From positions 1-64,000 of the forward strand of contig JAVYIG010007167.1 in assembly GCA_035222895.1 (NCBI GenBank): a DNA stretch of 64,000 nt. The letters run 5' to 3'. Below, piece by piece: positions 1 to 13,535 of this stretch; the stretch's first letter is position 1; the number at the start of each line of letters is the position of its first letter. This DNA is from Strongylocentrotus droebachiensis (Eukaryota; Echinodermata; Echinoidea; Camarodonta; Strongylocentrotidae). Below the pieces are notes generated by a model. The model was not told where the DNA came from and searched no databases. It saw only the letters and a program-made list of their open reading frames with translations. The translations under genes were made by a program, and so were the position numbers.

Positions 1-3000
1 GGTGAATATATACATTACATAGGTAAATGGGAAGGATGTAACACTGTGGAAAGCTAAACATAACCGACGGCATAGTGATGAAGCCTGGATTCGCCTCTGA
101 GGGAGATAAGGGGTTGATTTACCCTCTATTCCAAATATTGTCGGGCGTGCGGAAAAAATGAATTGTTTAATATAAACCCGTGTCAGCAGATTAAAGCCTG
201 ATATTTATGCATATTGCAACGACAATTCACATCTCATGTATGCTTTATTTTCCTAGGGCCAAATTTAATCCAGCACCCTATCACCCTCGTCCTCCTGGGT
301 ATAAATGGCATCAAAATAATGTTACGTTCATTTTGTTCACCTGTATAGCGCCATCTGGAACTGAATATTGTACGTGTAGGACAAAATATGGTGTTTGGGA
401 CATTGAGACAAACAATAAAGACAAACAGCATCCTCATCTGTATAATGTTTTTCTCGATTAAATAGAAGATGAAAGTTACTGGTAGGTGTGGCATTTTTCC
501 TAAGCGAGTCAACGCAAACGCTCAAGCCACATTTTGGAAGTTAATTTTGACCCTCCTTGTCTCGAAACTCTCCAATAAGTTCTATTTGTACCAGTCCCAG
601 ATGGATTGATTTGATTCTAACTATTTGTTTTTCACTGGATAGAATTAAGATATATATCTTGATTGAGTAGTTCACCCTAGATTGGTCATTCATTTTAGAC
701 TTAGGTGTTTCTGAACGTTTGTTACTCACATTTTAAAGTCCTTTCGGCAACGCTGACACTCTTTTCGGCAAATTACACATTTATCTTCCTTTGTCGGCGA
801 AAAAAGAAGAAGTTATCTCTGACGTCATTATTTCTCATGCATATGGTAAATTTGTTCTGACCCTACCCCCTTCTCCTTCCCTCCCAATAAGAAAATGACC
901 GACGGCACCCCTGCATGACTGCGTTTGTATCACTGTCGAACTAAATTTAAGAGTGACTTCGGAAAGTTACCTACAAATTATCATTATTTAAAGAGAAGGT
1001 TTTGAAAGTTGACTTTGCACTGCCATGGCAGTTGATGCCCTGCAAGTAGACTGAAATGGACTAAGTGCGCATTGGCAAAGAGTTCTGCTAAAAATTGAAA
1101 GAAAAAAGAAAGAATTTGTAAGCATTCTCATTCTTTTGCGTGCTACTTTAATAGAATCTCATTGTAGAAATATCCCCCAGAAAATATTTATTCTTCATAT
1201 GCCCTCATATTCAAAATATGACGAGAAATAAGTGTTTTTTAAACCGAACATTCACGCCCCTTGTGTGCTTGTGAGCGTATATTCCCATATTAAGACCTAC
1301 ATATCTATGTGTGCAATTAATGCTTGTGATTTTGAAGTAAGACTGAGATACTTTTTTTTATTTTGATCATTTCCAAACCCCACAGTATCCATACATCAAA
1401 TCTGCATTACTACACAAATAATACAATTAACCTTTCCAAATCGCTTCTTTATGCTGTTTCTGTCGCATGACAATATAAAACACTTAACTTTATAACCAAC
1501 AAAACAGGACGTACACAATACGGCTATCTGTTTCAGTTTTACGTGCGATATTCTCGTCAACATAATAGTGTCTGTACGTGCCTGACCTTTTGTTTCTTTG
1601 AACTGAAACCAAAACAGAAAGATCACAAGACTATGACTATCATGATGGTTGATATAGTTCAAGTTTATTTGTCTTTCTTCCAAACATGAATGTAATACAA
1701 TTTAACAAATGTATTACATGTTACAAAGTACATAAAAGGAACAATTATATAAGGAACAAGTTCATATAATGCATTTTAGTGAAGTAGAAAGACGAGGAAA
1801 CCTTAAGAAAAGCTTAGCTTGTAAAAGTCAGGCCCCTCAAAGCAATATCATATTAAAAAAAACCAGCCTGGTTATATAGTATAGTACAAAATTAATACAA
1901 GAAATGTTCGTCAAAAACGCTTATGTGCTATTAAAATAAAAAATAAAAAACTATAAACATGGTTTAACTGAATCATAAAAAGGGTGGGGAGAAGAGACTT
2001 TTTACAAAAGGAGGCGATAAGAGTGATAAATACATGGGATATAGAAATGGAAAGATGTTATGTATGCCGTATTATGAAGACCAAAATGGTCGCAGTGGGC
2101 AAATTTGAACAGCACATCATCATCTAACAAGTCCATGTGAAATACGACTAAGATCTTCGTTTATTTCTATATCGCGCTGTTTTTTTAAATTCCGTTTTTC
2201 ATTTGATAAATCCGATATTTTTTCGTGGATGATTTGTTACTTTTGAGGAGTTATCGACCACGGGAGGTAATAGCAGAGTCTATAATAACCTCTTTTGCAG
2301 TGCTTCATTGTCATATAGGCATAAATATTGGTACAAGTCCGATGTATCTTTAATTTTTTCTTTTTCTTACCGAGACGTTTCCTACTGGGTTCTTACTACA
2401 ACAAGGAATTTCATATCATTGATAAACGTATACAATATATTTCCCTACTCTCGCTGGGATCAGATCAAATATGGAAAAATAATGATAATTTGGAATCAAT
2501 ATTGATTAGAGTCCATATTCCTCGACACTTTCCCATTTAAGAAGATTTCACTCTTTAATTATGTCTTGTATTGTATCTTTCTTCTTCTTTTTTTTTGGGG
2601 GGGGGGGGGACCTGAATTGCATACGAAGAAAATGATATACAAAATGATTTCGTTAATCACAAAATGTACCTTTAAAAATATACGAACAGAAAATGAACTG
2701 AGGTCATCAATATATCAAAGCGTCAATACAGAGAAGGTAATAAAAACACTGACGTACATTGGGGCATAATTAGGTAAATCATACATCGTTTAAAGGGTTT
2801 TAAGTCCGGTACTAAATACCGGATAAAATTCAATTACTTCAAGTACTTCAAGTACTTTATTTGTGGTCGGGTAAAGGTACCCAGTTTCACCAAAATGAAC
2901 TTGAGGAGATTTCTTTGCAATGAAAGGAAAGAAAATGATAATGCTAATGAAAACGACGATGATGATGATGGTGATGATGATGATGATGTTGTAATAATAA

Positions 3001-4600
3001 TGAGAATAATTATAATAATGATGACAATAATAATGATAATAATAATTATTATAATGAAGATAAAAATAACAATAGTTGGTAATATGGGAATCCATCCCAA
3101 TGCCCATGTACATGTACTATAATCATTTTTGGAACGTTCCATTTTTCAAAGATAAATTAATGCACATTTATATTAACTGATTACACGTTTTAACAGAATA
3201 AATGATCAAAATGATCGAATCTTAAATGAAAAGTGCAGTAATACTCGTTGTTATTAGAATGAATAGGAAAATATACTTCAGTGACTATAAACCTTTGTAT
3301 GCGGACTTTCATCCCATCAGCAGGTCGCCAGCCTTTTTTTTTTATCTTCTTCGTTTATACCGAAGAGTCACGAGGATAGTGATATCAGACGAGATTTATA
3401 GAAAATGATATGAGTATGATATGAACTATCAAGTAGGAGACAATCATTGTGATAATCACACGCATAACTACTTGAGTATAATTAGGTCGCCCCACCTCCC
3501 CACCCCTCATCCACACAACGCCCTAAGGTCATTAATATTGGAGCTTCTCTAAACCAGTGACGTATATATCGATCGAAAAGAGAGGAGGAGGGGTACTGTT
3601 GCTAATCATAAAGATATGGAAGATATGGGAAGAGAAATAAGGAAGGATAGAGAAGGGGATTGGGGTTACTGCATGTTTCAATCGAATAGAAAGGGAAAAG
3701 GCGGGAATAGAAGTAAAGAAGGATAGAGAGGGAAGGTCACTCAAAAAGAAGGCGATTAGACCATACACCCTTCTTCCAATCAAGATAATCCCCATGTCAC
3801 CCACCTGTAGGTCCCATTTAGCCCCCCCCCCCCCCCCCGCCCCATCCATGATATCAGTGCCCCACCCCTTCAACACGTACTGTAGACCCACTCCAATCCA
3901 CAGCTATAACCTTTAAACACACTTATCTGCAGGACACATGATTGTTATCAACGAGCTTATCATTTGAAATCCTTGTTCTGTTCAAGGAAATGAAACCAGA
4001 AACGAAATGGTAAAATAATTCCGACTTTGATAATAAGTTTCGAAACGATATTGGACAGCCTTGTTCGTGGTGGCTCAAGAAGATATGAGGAAACAGATTT
4101 AAATTCAACTCCTTATCACTATATAAACGTTATGGAGCTCAAATCCTTAAAGAACACTGTATTAATCGAAGGTTCATTTCATCAGTTTGACAGTATCAAC
4201 ATTTGATTTTTAAATCTTCTGGTGTCATCCTATCTTTTCGTTCCCAGATTATTTCGATTTCTAAATGTAACAGCTGTGATTATCTCCTTAATTACAATGT
4301 TTTCATTTTCTCTTTAATTGGTCTTTCAGTTGACATGCACGAGGTTATTTGTCCTCACGTTTATCTATATGCAAAAGTAGGAAGGCTATCACCGTATCCC
4401 CGTACAACCTCCACTGGTTGTCTCGACTCTTTGGTATCTGTTCAGGCAAACAGGGACTTTGAACTCTATAAATAAAGAAAACTGTTTTCCGCACTATACG
4501 TCAAGTATTTACATTTCGCGGCGTGCGTTATCATAGTCACGGTGGTATTACATCGCTTCCTATATAGGGCAAATGACATCAGCTCGGACTGGCGGGCCAA
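1..4600. other. Gene-poor 5' flank of tetraspanin gene A
   Basis: AT-rich sequence with no exon series I can support. It holds a GAT/AAT microsatellite near 2,955-3,060, a G run near 2,598 and a C run near 3,823-3,838. Open frames here are short and lack family features. Confidence 0.5.
2955..3060. repeat. GAT/AAT microsatellite
   Basis: Interrupted GAT and AAT triplets. Open frames in both directions through it translate to runs of Asp, Ile, Met, Ser and Tyr and are artefacts of the repeat. Confidence 0.85.
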
Positions 4601-4628
4601 GACATCTGTAGAGATCTCAGTAACGTCG

Positions 4629-4637
4629 TATATAAAG
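4629..4637 (+). promoter_or_regulatory. Candidate TATA box of tetraspanin gene A
   Basis: TATATAAAG lies 200 bases before the gene A start codon. A start site about 30 bases downstream (near 4,660) would give a 5' UTR of about 170 bases in the same exon as the ATG. Other TATA-like strings occur nearby (about 4,118 and 4,558), so the choice rests on spacing only. Confidence 0.4.
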
Positions 4638-4828
4638 ATTGCTCGTGCTACGTCAGCTCCAATCGCTTGAACACTTGATTCGCTTCCACCATACTAGGAC
4701 AAACCATAAACAAAACCATTTGAAGAGGGAAGACACCACTAAGTTAACCGGAGAAAATTGATAATCAGCTCAATTGAGCAGTCAGATATTTATTATTTTG
4801 TAGGGAGCGATCTCATATTCAAATCAAA

Positions 4829-7800
4829 ATGGTTGCTGGTTGCGGACCAAAGATTGCCAAGTGTTTCTTGTTCCTCTTCAACGTCTGTCTGTGGGTGAGT
4901 ATGTCATCAGTGTATGTGCATTATTGTGTTCGATTGTATCAGCGGGCCTTCATGGCTATTAATAAGATATACTACAAGGAACTACCTGATTAATATGCAA
5001 TAACGGCGTATTTCTAGTTCTACTCCTACTCATTTCATAATGCTTTAAATTATTTTACCTTTGGTCGCCTTCTCATGCAAGATTTGATTGCAGAAATTAA
5101 ATTTTATGGGGTAATTTTGTTAAAGTTAAAAAAACCCGAGGTCGTAGTTAAACCCCAATCCGAAAACTATACATACTGCATGACAGTATATGCATAAAAC
5201 ACAGCATGGAGTATCTGAACGTTACTTTGGTGACGTCATGGTCTTGCTAGTCACGAGGTCTAATTCTCTTGTCACAAGCGTCTCACGAGTGCCATTGTTC
5301 TGAACCAAAGCGGTGTCAGTGCGTGCATGTGTGCGTGTGCGTGTGTGTGTTATATTGTTCCATTCTGTGATTATTTGTATATTATCAGGGTCTCTATCTT
5401 TCCATTAATTGTTAGGGAAAGGATTTGAGTTTTTTTTTTCTGTATGGAATTGTTCAATGAGATATAAATAAACTGTATTAAGAACAAAATAAAAATATAC
5501 AAAGGTGTTTTTTGTTTTTTGTTTTTTGTTTTTTTTTCGGGGGGGGGGGTTTAGGGGAAAGGGGAATTTGAGGTACTCTATGCTATATTGTTTCCATTCT
5601 GTCACTATTTATCATATTAGTCGAAACGAATTAGCTTGTTTCTGTATTATCTATCAAATGTAATTTGGTTTTCTACGAATTTGTTGAATGGGAGCGCAAT
5701 AAATAAAATTCAAAATAAAAAAGTTTGTAAGGGGAATGCATATCCCCCTTCTAAATAGTCACGGAACGGAAGAACTGCCCCCTGTTCTTGTTCTAGTTGT
5801 GTTCACACATCGAGTCACCAGCATAACTGGGGGCCGGGGGGGGGGCGAAGTTTTCCCCAAAATTACGGAAATATATACCCATGCAGTTAAATTGGTAACT
5901 GATCCTGAACGCTGCTTGGTAAATTGTATATAGCCTAAATCATATTTGCAAAATTTCAAATCTAAATGACAGATTTGCAGCATCGCCCTGATCGGTGGAG
6001 GGGCTTACGTGACCGCCAATTACAATGACTACGTGGACCTCTTCGCCGACGACACGATTCTGATCGTCTCATGGTCCGCCATCGGCATCGGTCTCTTCAT
6101 CTTCGTCGTCGGATTCTCAGGATGTTGCGGCGCCCTCAGCGAGAGCTCGTGTCTTCTTAAAATGGTAAGGAAGATGAGGTAGTGGATGATGGAGGTCGTC
6201 GGGATTGTTCGATGATGATGAATACGATGATGGTGATAATGGCAATGGTGATGATGATGATGATGATAACATGAAGAATAAGATTCCAATAATGTTGACG
6301 ATAATGTATATCGTCATGACTTCGATGATGATGATGATGAAGATGGTGTCGATGATGATGGTAATGCCAATGATTGTGGTAAATGCTGATTGTGTTGATA
6401 GTAATATTTAAGACTTCGGTATATGCTTATAATAACGCATAAACAGAAAAATAATAGTGAAAAGATAAAGTCTAAAAATATAATATGTTTCTTCGTTACT
6501 GTCTATTTCCTTCTCTTTTAGCACGTCTTTCAAATTAAGATCTAATCATTTCTACAAAAGAATAACAAAATGTATCTAAAAATGTTTTCAGACAGCGAAA
6601 TAATGGCCTACGACAGTTTATCTCATAAATGGGATCCCCCTGAGTTGTTACCCCCCCCCCCCCCAGCGCTTTAAACATACTACCCACAATATCACGATAA
6701 CAATAGCAACATCGAAACTACAAAATATTAAAACCTTTCAATCCTTTTCTTTGTTTACAGTATTTCATGTTTGTTCTTATCATCGTTCTTGCTGAATTTG
6801 CATTAGGAATTCTCACGTTTGTCTACAGTAGTGACGTAAGTTACCTTTCATTATTTTTATATATGATTTTTAAATTAAGCATAATTAATATATTGCCAGA
6901 GGTGAGATTTCACCGACTTCATTGTAGTTTGATTCTTTGGCTGAAACTTCTGGAATTAAGTGTTTTGTTTACTCAAGTGCTAAGTTAACATGCAAGTTTA
7001 AGAAGAATTATTGTCGTGCATGGATTATATTTATTAGAAAGGCGGGCGGGGAGTGGAGATCATACTTAATGTGATCGCCTGCCTATATTTCAAGTACTGT
7101 ATTAGATATGGCGTAAGTGTGGACAGGAATTTTATGTCAGTGTCTTTAAAATCATGTCTTGACATTCTCATGTTTACAGATTTAAGAAAGTATGATGGAA
7201 GGCATGTAAAAATCAATACATATGACCTATGGTGAACTTAACAACCTGGGTGGAGAGTGGCAAATGTAGATAGATGTCCAGCCAAATGACACTAGTACCG
7301 TGTCGTGTCTTATATTTCATGTCTTGTCTTTTCCTCATGTTCACAGATTGAAGAAAGTTTGATGGAAGGCATGCAGAAGACAATAAACGAGACATATGGT
7401 GAAAAAGAAGGCGCTACCGATTCCGTGGATGAGGTCCAGAAATTGGTGAGACATTATGTGCCTGGAAAGTTTACAAATACATATACAGGACCCCTTTGGA
7501 AATAAGCCATTTACTAACTTCCATTGGTCATCCATGGCAACTTATATATAATAATAATAATAATAAATATGATAATAACAACAACAACAACAAATAATAA
7601 TGATAACAATGATAGTGATAATAATACTACTAGTACTACTATTACTACTACTTCTTCTAATAATAATAAGAATGAAAGTACTTATGATAAAAATGATGAT
7701 AATTATAATGACAAAAATAATAACGTTTTTCATTGAAATGATAATAATAATAACAAAAACAATGATAAGAAGAAGAAGATAAAGAAAAAAGGGCGAAGGA

Positions 7801-10044
7801 GAACAAGGATGATAATGATGATGATGATGATGATGATAGTAATAAAAATAATAACAACGATTGTTATTATATTAGTATTAGAACAATAATAAAGGTGCCT
7901 CATCACTATCAAATATGTTGTTCCTGAGGACCATACAATGAATATTGTTTCCCTAGCAACTGCCAGGTACCCAATCACACCTGTTAGGAGCGTGGCACAT
8001 AATAATTGATTAATGCCTTGCAAATGAGCATTAGTGCCGGCCTGCGATTCGAACCTTTTACCCTCTGATTGAGATTCAAGTGAATAAATTAACATACCTT
8101 GATCTTTCTGCTCCTCAATTTGACAACTTTCTATATTTCTTATAATTCTTTTTCAGTTTGAATGCTGCGGTGCATCAGGATACAAAGATTACATGTACTC
8201 GCAGCATCTTGATGATGACCTTGCTGTGCCCGAATCATGCTGTTATAAGAACAGCACTGGAACTGTTAACTGCACAGAAGGAGCCAAAGGTCAACCTACG
8301 TACCCTGACCGTGTCTGGAAAGATGTGAGTGTCTTTTGTTTCATTTATTAATTAACTCATTAATAATTTAATCAATTTATTTATTAATTTTTATATTTAA
8401 ACTTATTATTCTAATGATTATTCAATGATATATTCATTTACTAAATTTTCATTAATTGATTTCTTTAACAAAATGGATTTCTTTATTCATTCATTTATGT
8501 ATTTATTACTGTTGTTTACTCCAAAGGATAATATTGTCCCATTGGTATTCTTCTGGATAGGGTTGGTAGCTGTCCACTCTTCACTGACCAGCAGTTAGTT
8601 GTCTCTCTCATGTTGTATCTAGGCTGATCAAGTCGATACATACGTTAAGATTCCTTGGATAAAAATAAATAGAAACATGAAGTTCACAAATCTGAATGTG
8701 ATAATTCACATAATATAAAGAAAAGAAAACCTCACATAGAATTTACATTTCAACACAATATATCAATATGAAGATTTGAACGATGTTAACAAATTTATAA
8801 CGAGCAGTTAACGTTACCCTTTCTGAAAGGGACTTAGTAACATTGTTCAGATGAGAGAAAATTGTGCTTAGGTAGTGACTTCAATGCTAGATGTACAATA
8901 AAAGATAATCTGAAAGTTTGAGTGAAAACGGACCATAATTAACGATAAAAATTGGGAAAACTGATCTGATCGATTCCTTAATTCTCCCAACTATATTATT
9001 ACAATTTAATTACATTTTAGGCGAAAGTAAATCGTCACAAAGCAATGAATTGGCTCTATATACCATTCCAGACATTAAAGTGTTGACAGATTTCGTATAG
9101 CTTGTTTTAATGACTTATTTTCAAGGAAAACGGTTGGGAAAATTCAAAAATGGTTGGGAGAATTTACTGTTAATCACTGTTTGAAGGTGTTGACCAGTGA
9201 CACCTTCATAGAAAACCATAAATATCTTTGTGGTTTGAGTATTATCTCAGGATTGTTTGCCTGTTTAAGGGTTAGTACAGTAGAAAGAATATAATAAGTA
9301 ACATTTCATACCAAAATTAAACCATTTTTCACCAACATTCAACAATGTTACCAATTCACTTTAACTGATGAATCTTTGTAATTTGTCTCTCCTCCAGGGC
9401 TGTGTGAGTGCATCGAAGGACACAATCAAGGGTCACTACATCATCATCGGAGCCGTAGCATTTGGTTTTATTGTTTTTGAGGTAAATTGGTTTTCCCCTT
9501 TTTATTCATTTTTGATATCTTAAATTTCAATTTTTCAATTTCAATTTCAATTTATTGTCCAATATTGGAAATTTGTTTTGTTCACATTTTACAAACATAC
9601 AAACAATCAAAATGAGTTTACATACATAGTACATCATATACTTTGACATTGAAATTCTTCAGAATATTGCTTTACAGAAAGTTTTCTTACGTTATTGATT
9701 AATTTTCTTGTGCTTGACATTTTTTGTTAATTTCTGTTTCTTGCTAATCACAAGTTTTCCTATTATCTAGTTGTTATTGGTGATCACATGAATACAAAAT
9801 GGTTGAACTCTTTTCAATTCTTTTCTGACTGTTGTTTTAAGACAATTTTCAATAACATTTAAATGGTTGTTCCGTGTACTGTAAGCGATATATATATACA
9901 TTTTATTATCCCTCGATAAAAAAAATCATAGTTGACATCATGATATACATTTATCTATTTGTTTATCTACAGATCCTGACGATGGTCTTTGCTTGCTGTG
10001 TCATAAGTGGAATCGGCAATACAGGATACGACAAATATGCATAA
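4829..10044 (+). CDS. Tetraspanin gene A, CD63-like, seven coding exons
   Basis: Exons read by GT-AG signals: 4829-4894, 5973-6164, 6761-6835, 7347-7445, 8157-8324, 9398-9481 and 9973-10044, all phase 0, giving 251 residues, a normal tetraspanin length. TM1 is about residues 11-35. TM2 is about 53-75 and ends in SGCCGAL. TM3 is about 88-108 and TM4 about 206-232. The large extracellular loop (about 110-205) has CCG at 147-149 and SCC at 171-173, with further cysteines at 183 and 202: six cysteines, the CD63/CD9-type pattern. Possible N-glycosylation sites are N125, N176 and N182. Tetraspanins organise membrane microdomains with partner receptors and integrins. The C-terminus GYDKYA resembles the GYxx-hydrophobic lysosomal signal of CD63, but the last position is Tyr. 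The start codon follows ATCAAA and the first 11 residues match all three paralogues. Intron 4 carries a dead second copy of exon 4. Confidence 0.93.
6200..6370 (+). repeat. GAT microsatellite in intron 2 of gene A
   Basis: GAT triplets start about 40 bases after the exon 2 donor. Genes B and D have the same repeat at the same place but much longer, so it predates their split. Confidence 0.85.
7130..7235 (+). pseudogene. Relic duplicate of tetraspanin exon 4
   Basis: A block in intron 4 of gene A repeats the end of the intron and the start of exon 4. The copy runs CATGTTTACAG then ATTTAAGAAAGTATGATGGA. The live exon at 7347 runs CATGTTCACAG then ATTGAAGAAAGTTTGATGGA. Similarity continues through GGCATG to CCTATGGTGAA. 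The copy has an in-frame stop at its second codon and another after GGCATG, so it cannot be used as an exon. It is a decayed tandem duplication of intron end plus exon. Confidence 0.75.
7541..7870. repeat. AAT/ACA/GAT microsatellite in intron 4 of gene A
   Basis: Mixed AAT, CAA, ACT and GAT triplets. Overlapping open frames in four frames encode Asn, Ile, Ser or Thr runs and are not genes. Confidence 0.85.
7880..8085 (-). repeat. SINE-like element in intron 4 of gene A
   Basis: Contains CTGCGATTCGAACC, the complement of a tRNA box B (GGTTCGAATCGCAG), followed by a non-repeat body. This suggests a tRNA-derived SINE on the minus strand. Ends are not defined. Confidence 0.4.
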
Positions 10045-11700
10045 AAGGGCTCCATTTTTTCAATGCTTCTCACAAAAACATTCACAAATATGCGTGGTTT
10101 CAGGAGGATGATGGGAGAGGTCAGCTTATATCAAGGTGAAAATCATTCTCCGGGTTTCCACTGTCCATATCATTTTTAATGGTTCTTTTGAGCTTACAGG
10201 AAAGGGAAATTCGGTGAATTATTGTCAAGACATGTAAATATTTATTTCTTAGTGCTGGCTGAGTTGTTTGTTTTAATTCAATCCTTTTTTCTAATTAGTA
10301 CACATTTTCTTAGCTTTGTTGGGGGTATCACAAATAGGCAGTCATATTACTGTGCTGTCAATGATAAACAAAATCATCGGTTTTCTGTAAATACTGTAAA
10401 TTCTGTAAATTGTGAATAAGTGTGTGAAAAGTTTAGGTCAGCCCTATAATAAGTTTGTATGTGATACAAAAATATTTAAAATTGAATGGGTTTCAGCCTA
10501 CGTTTCCTTCGGCTTCTTCGACGCCGTATCATGAGCAGGGAGCATAGCTATAATTATTTTTTTCTTTCAAAAAGTCTAAATTTAGAAACGCATTCTTTTG
10601 TGCAAGAGGATTAAACATTTATTTGTAAATATCGATAATGGTTATTTCTATTCCAAGAGCTCCCTCCTTATTAACACAATTTAGTAGCAATCAAGTATAA
10701 TTCTGAATCTCACACACAGCTAGCGAAAATGATAAAAAAAACCAAAGGCAGTGTCCTCAGGCTTCTTAAATAGGAATTGAGATCCGCAGCCCCCCTCGAC
10801 GGGGTCTGACTGATATAATTGTTCCAAAGGTTGTATTTATGGCACGCATGCAAGGAATACTAATCATGTATTTTTTAAACCTTTTTAACATTGATTATTT
10901 GTATAGCAGAAACGTTTACAGCCTATACCACGGTCTTAAAACAAAACCTATTTACAAAAATAATATTTTGTAATATTTGTTATACGTGCCATGACGATGC
11001 TTTAATTTCGTCAGTTCCCGTTGGGAATAATGATGTTCTTGTGACTCTCAATCCTGTTCAACAAGAATGGGTGATATTGCCTTGATTGCCATTTTTAATA
11101 ACATGTACATTATAATATTGAAGTTTTGTTTTGACAATAATGCTCTATCATATAAAATTAATATAACATTATTTTTTGAAAAATCAAATGTGTCTATTCA
11201 AAAAGTTAATCTAAATATTTTGAACAGAAATTGAAAATAAAATCATATATTTTTGAAATTAATCAGAATGTTCATTTGCCCAGAGCATCTCCTTGTTTTG
11301 TTTTCATCAGCTTAACCAAGACTATCTCATTAAAATCATGACCGGATTGAGAGGAAAATGAGCAATGTATATAACATCAGAATACAAGAATGAAACAGGA
11401 GAGAATAAGAGAGAAAGAGAGAGAGAGAAAGGGAGAGAGAGTGTGTGTGGGTGTGGGTGTATATATATATATATATATATATCTATATATATATATGTAT
11501 GTGTGTGTGTGTGTGTGTGTGTGCGTGTGCGTGTTTGTGTGTGTGTGTTTAAGAGATAGGGGAAAATGTCACGATGGTATAGGGACAGAAAGTGAAAGGG
11601 AAAAGACGATAACTTAAAACAAAAACGAGAATTTAATTAACAGTGAATGTAGGGAAGTTAAACAATGAATTTCGAGTCAGACTGATATTGAGCATGATAC
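10045..11700 (+). other. 3' UTR and 3' flank of gene A, shared with gene B
   Basis: AT-rich. AATAAA at 11236-11241 could be a distal poly(A) signal. From about 11,100 to 11,700 the sequence aligns with the 3' flank of gene B (39,505-39,880): shared strings include AACCAAGACTATCTCATTAAA and a GA repeat, then GTGAAAGGGAAAAGACGA. The duplication that made A and B therefore carried the 3' flank. Confidence 0.6.
11405..11550. repeat. Compound GA/TA/TG microsatellite
   Basis: GA, then TA, then TG dinucleotides in succession. Confidence 0.9.
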
Positions 11701-11719
11701 ATGCGTATGATTTTTAGTA

Positions 11720-11841
11720 GGAAGAGAGAGACAGAGAGACAGAGAGAGAGACAGAGAGAGAGAAAGAGAGAAGATAAGAGGAAAGTGGAAGAGAGAGAGA
11801 GAGAGAGAGAGAGAAAAGAGAGAGAAAGGTGGGGGAGAGGA

Positions 11842-11880
<39 letters not shown>

Positions 11881-11955
11881 GGGTCTGCATGTATATAGGA
11901 GAGTAGAGAGAAACAAGATAAATAGAGAGATAGAGAGAGGGAGAGAGAGAGAGGG
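11720..11955. repeat. GA-rich microsatellite
   Basis: Almost pure purine strand with long GA runs. It corresponds in position to the shorter GA run at 39,750-39,785 after gene B. Confidence 0.9.
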
Positions 11956-11959
11956 GTGG

Positions 11960-12790
11960 GGGACGTTCAAGCCCCCTCCCCACACACACGAATAAATATA
12001 AATGAATTTAAGTGAGGCACACGTAATAAACGACAATATATATATATATATAACCCTAAGCCCCCCCCCACCCACCCCCCCCCCCCTCCCCAACAAAGTA
12101 ACACCAAATATATAACATGTCTGTAAAAGGAATGCGTTCTAAAATATTTTTGTGAGCACAAACAAAGATATTTTTTCTTCAGAAATATTCACCCATCGGC
12201 CATTAAAGATTCCCCTTATTGATCTCAACTCTAAAATTCATTTATCCGTCAATAATTATGGTCTTATGTAAATAGAGAGCCCTCTCTTGTTGAGTTTCAA
12301 TTTTTTATTTTTTTCTGAAACACGGTATTAGAGACTTTCAAGAAACCAACCTAAGCAATACCAGTACCCTATTGTACATCCAATACAAATCATGTTCGGA
12401 ATACATAATAGTCATTGTAATGTTTGTTTATTCCAATAGATGATAGGCAAGCCTATTACAATTGCCTTATATTTATGTATCCAAGTCCCTGCAGGCGTAT
12501 TATGGCTCAAAAGCTTGATCTTATAGTTATATATTTTTCTTGTCATTATGACATAACGTTCTGTAATGGATAGGTTACTAAAGCAATGGTATGACAAGTA
12601 AATATAGTTTACATTTAGAAAAAAAAAGAACGACAGGCAAAAGAAAAATTTGCACAGTATTTCCCCACTTTTTGTTACACTCAACTTCTAAGACCATCTC
12701 CATTTCTCTTGTCATACAACGTTATAGACTACAGGAACCACCTTTTGTTATTTATACAATATATAATTATCTATTAAAATATTATCTCCC
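11960..12790 (+). repeat. Flank block, copy 1 of 3
   Basis: Aligns in direct orientation with 31,640-32,440 and in inverted orientation with about 62,140-62,745. Shared landmarks are the C run after AGTGAGGCA, TTGAGTTT, GAGACTTTCAAGAAACCAACC, CCCTATTGTACATCC and the TGTTATTTATACAATATAT end. It belongs to the tetraspanin duplication unit, not to an obvious transposon. Confidence 0.75.
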
Positions 12791-12799
12791 TACATTTGA

Positions 12800-13138
12800 A
12801 AGTTGATAACAATGATGATACTAAAACTGCTATTGTCCAGGCCGAACTATTTAAAAGTTATCAAGGGAACTAAGAGATGGGTGTGTGTTTGTGTGGTGTG
12901 GGACTTGATGTTTGTGTGTTGGTATGTGTATTTCTATGTTAAATAATTGAATCTTGTGTAAATTTAATTACACAACCAATTCGGGGTCTGACCACTTGAC
13001 CGAAGGTCCACGAGACCAAAGGCCCGCGAGGCCGATTTTCCCCCTCAGATTTGTTTTATTTTACCCCTCTAGACTTGATTCCTTTCTTTGCATGCCTCCA
13101 TGTAAATTTACGTCAGTGCCCCACTCCCCCTCCCTCAC
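12800..13138. other. Intergenic, no gene seen
   Basis: Low-complexity GT stretch near 12,880-12,930 followed by unique sequence. Nothing supported. Confidence 0.4.
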
Positions 13139-13460
13139 AATGAGGGAGTTTACAGATAGCACATGGTACAAATGACCCCAAATATCCACAGATCTTTTAC
13201 ACATGGAGAAGTTCCACTTTGAGCATATTAGAATAATAACTGCCAAAGTCCTAGATGTGCTTCATGAATACCTTTTGTTTGCCCTCATGAAAAGAATACT
13301 TCCACCTGTGTATCATAGAATGTACCGTTGGTGCATAAATGAATAATGTTACATAACTTTCATGAGCGCATATCCAGTATTCATCTCAGTGGGTTTTACC
13401 TTTTTTGGTACAAATGACCTTTATCTGCCCATGCGCAGATTGTATCTGTAAACTCCCTTA
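13139..13460. mobile_element. Small MITE with about 17-bp terminal inverted repeats
   Basis: The left end TGAGGGAGTTTACAGATA is matched in reverse complement by the right end TATCTGTAAACTCCCTTA. Similarity continues inward (GCACATGG against CGCATGG). About 320 bp, with no coding capacity. The target duplication is not certain. Confidence 0.6.
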
Positions 13461-13535
13461 TTCGATCCCACGACCTCGTGATCTCTAGACAGGCGTCCTA
13501 TCCACTAAACTACCGAGCTTTCGCCCGATAGCCAG
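13460..13535 (-). repeat. tRNA-like sequence (tRNA-derived SINE or dead tRNA)
   Basis: On the minus strand there is a box A match TAGTTTAGTGG, then GATAGGACGCCTG, then a weak box B GGGATCGAAT. The anticodon stem does not pair well and the T-loop is degenerate. I read it as a SINE head or tRNA relic, not a working tRNA. Confidence 0.45.

Noticed and set aside
11365-12096. Arg/Glu and Ser/Leu open frames
   Set aside because: GA, TA and TG dinucleotide repeats.
13460-13535. Functional tRNA gene
   Set aside because: Anticodon stem and T-loop do not pair or match consensus, so a relic or SINE is likelier.
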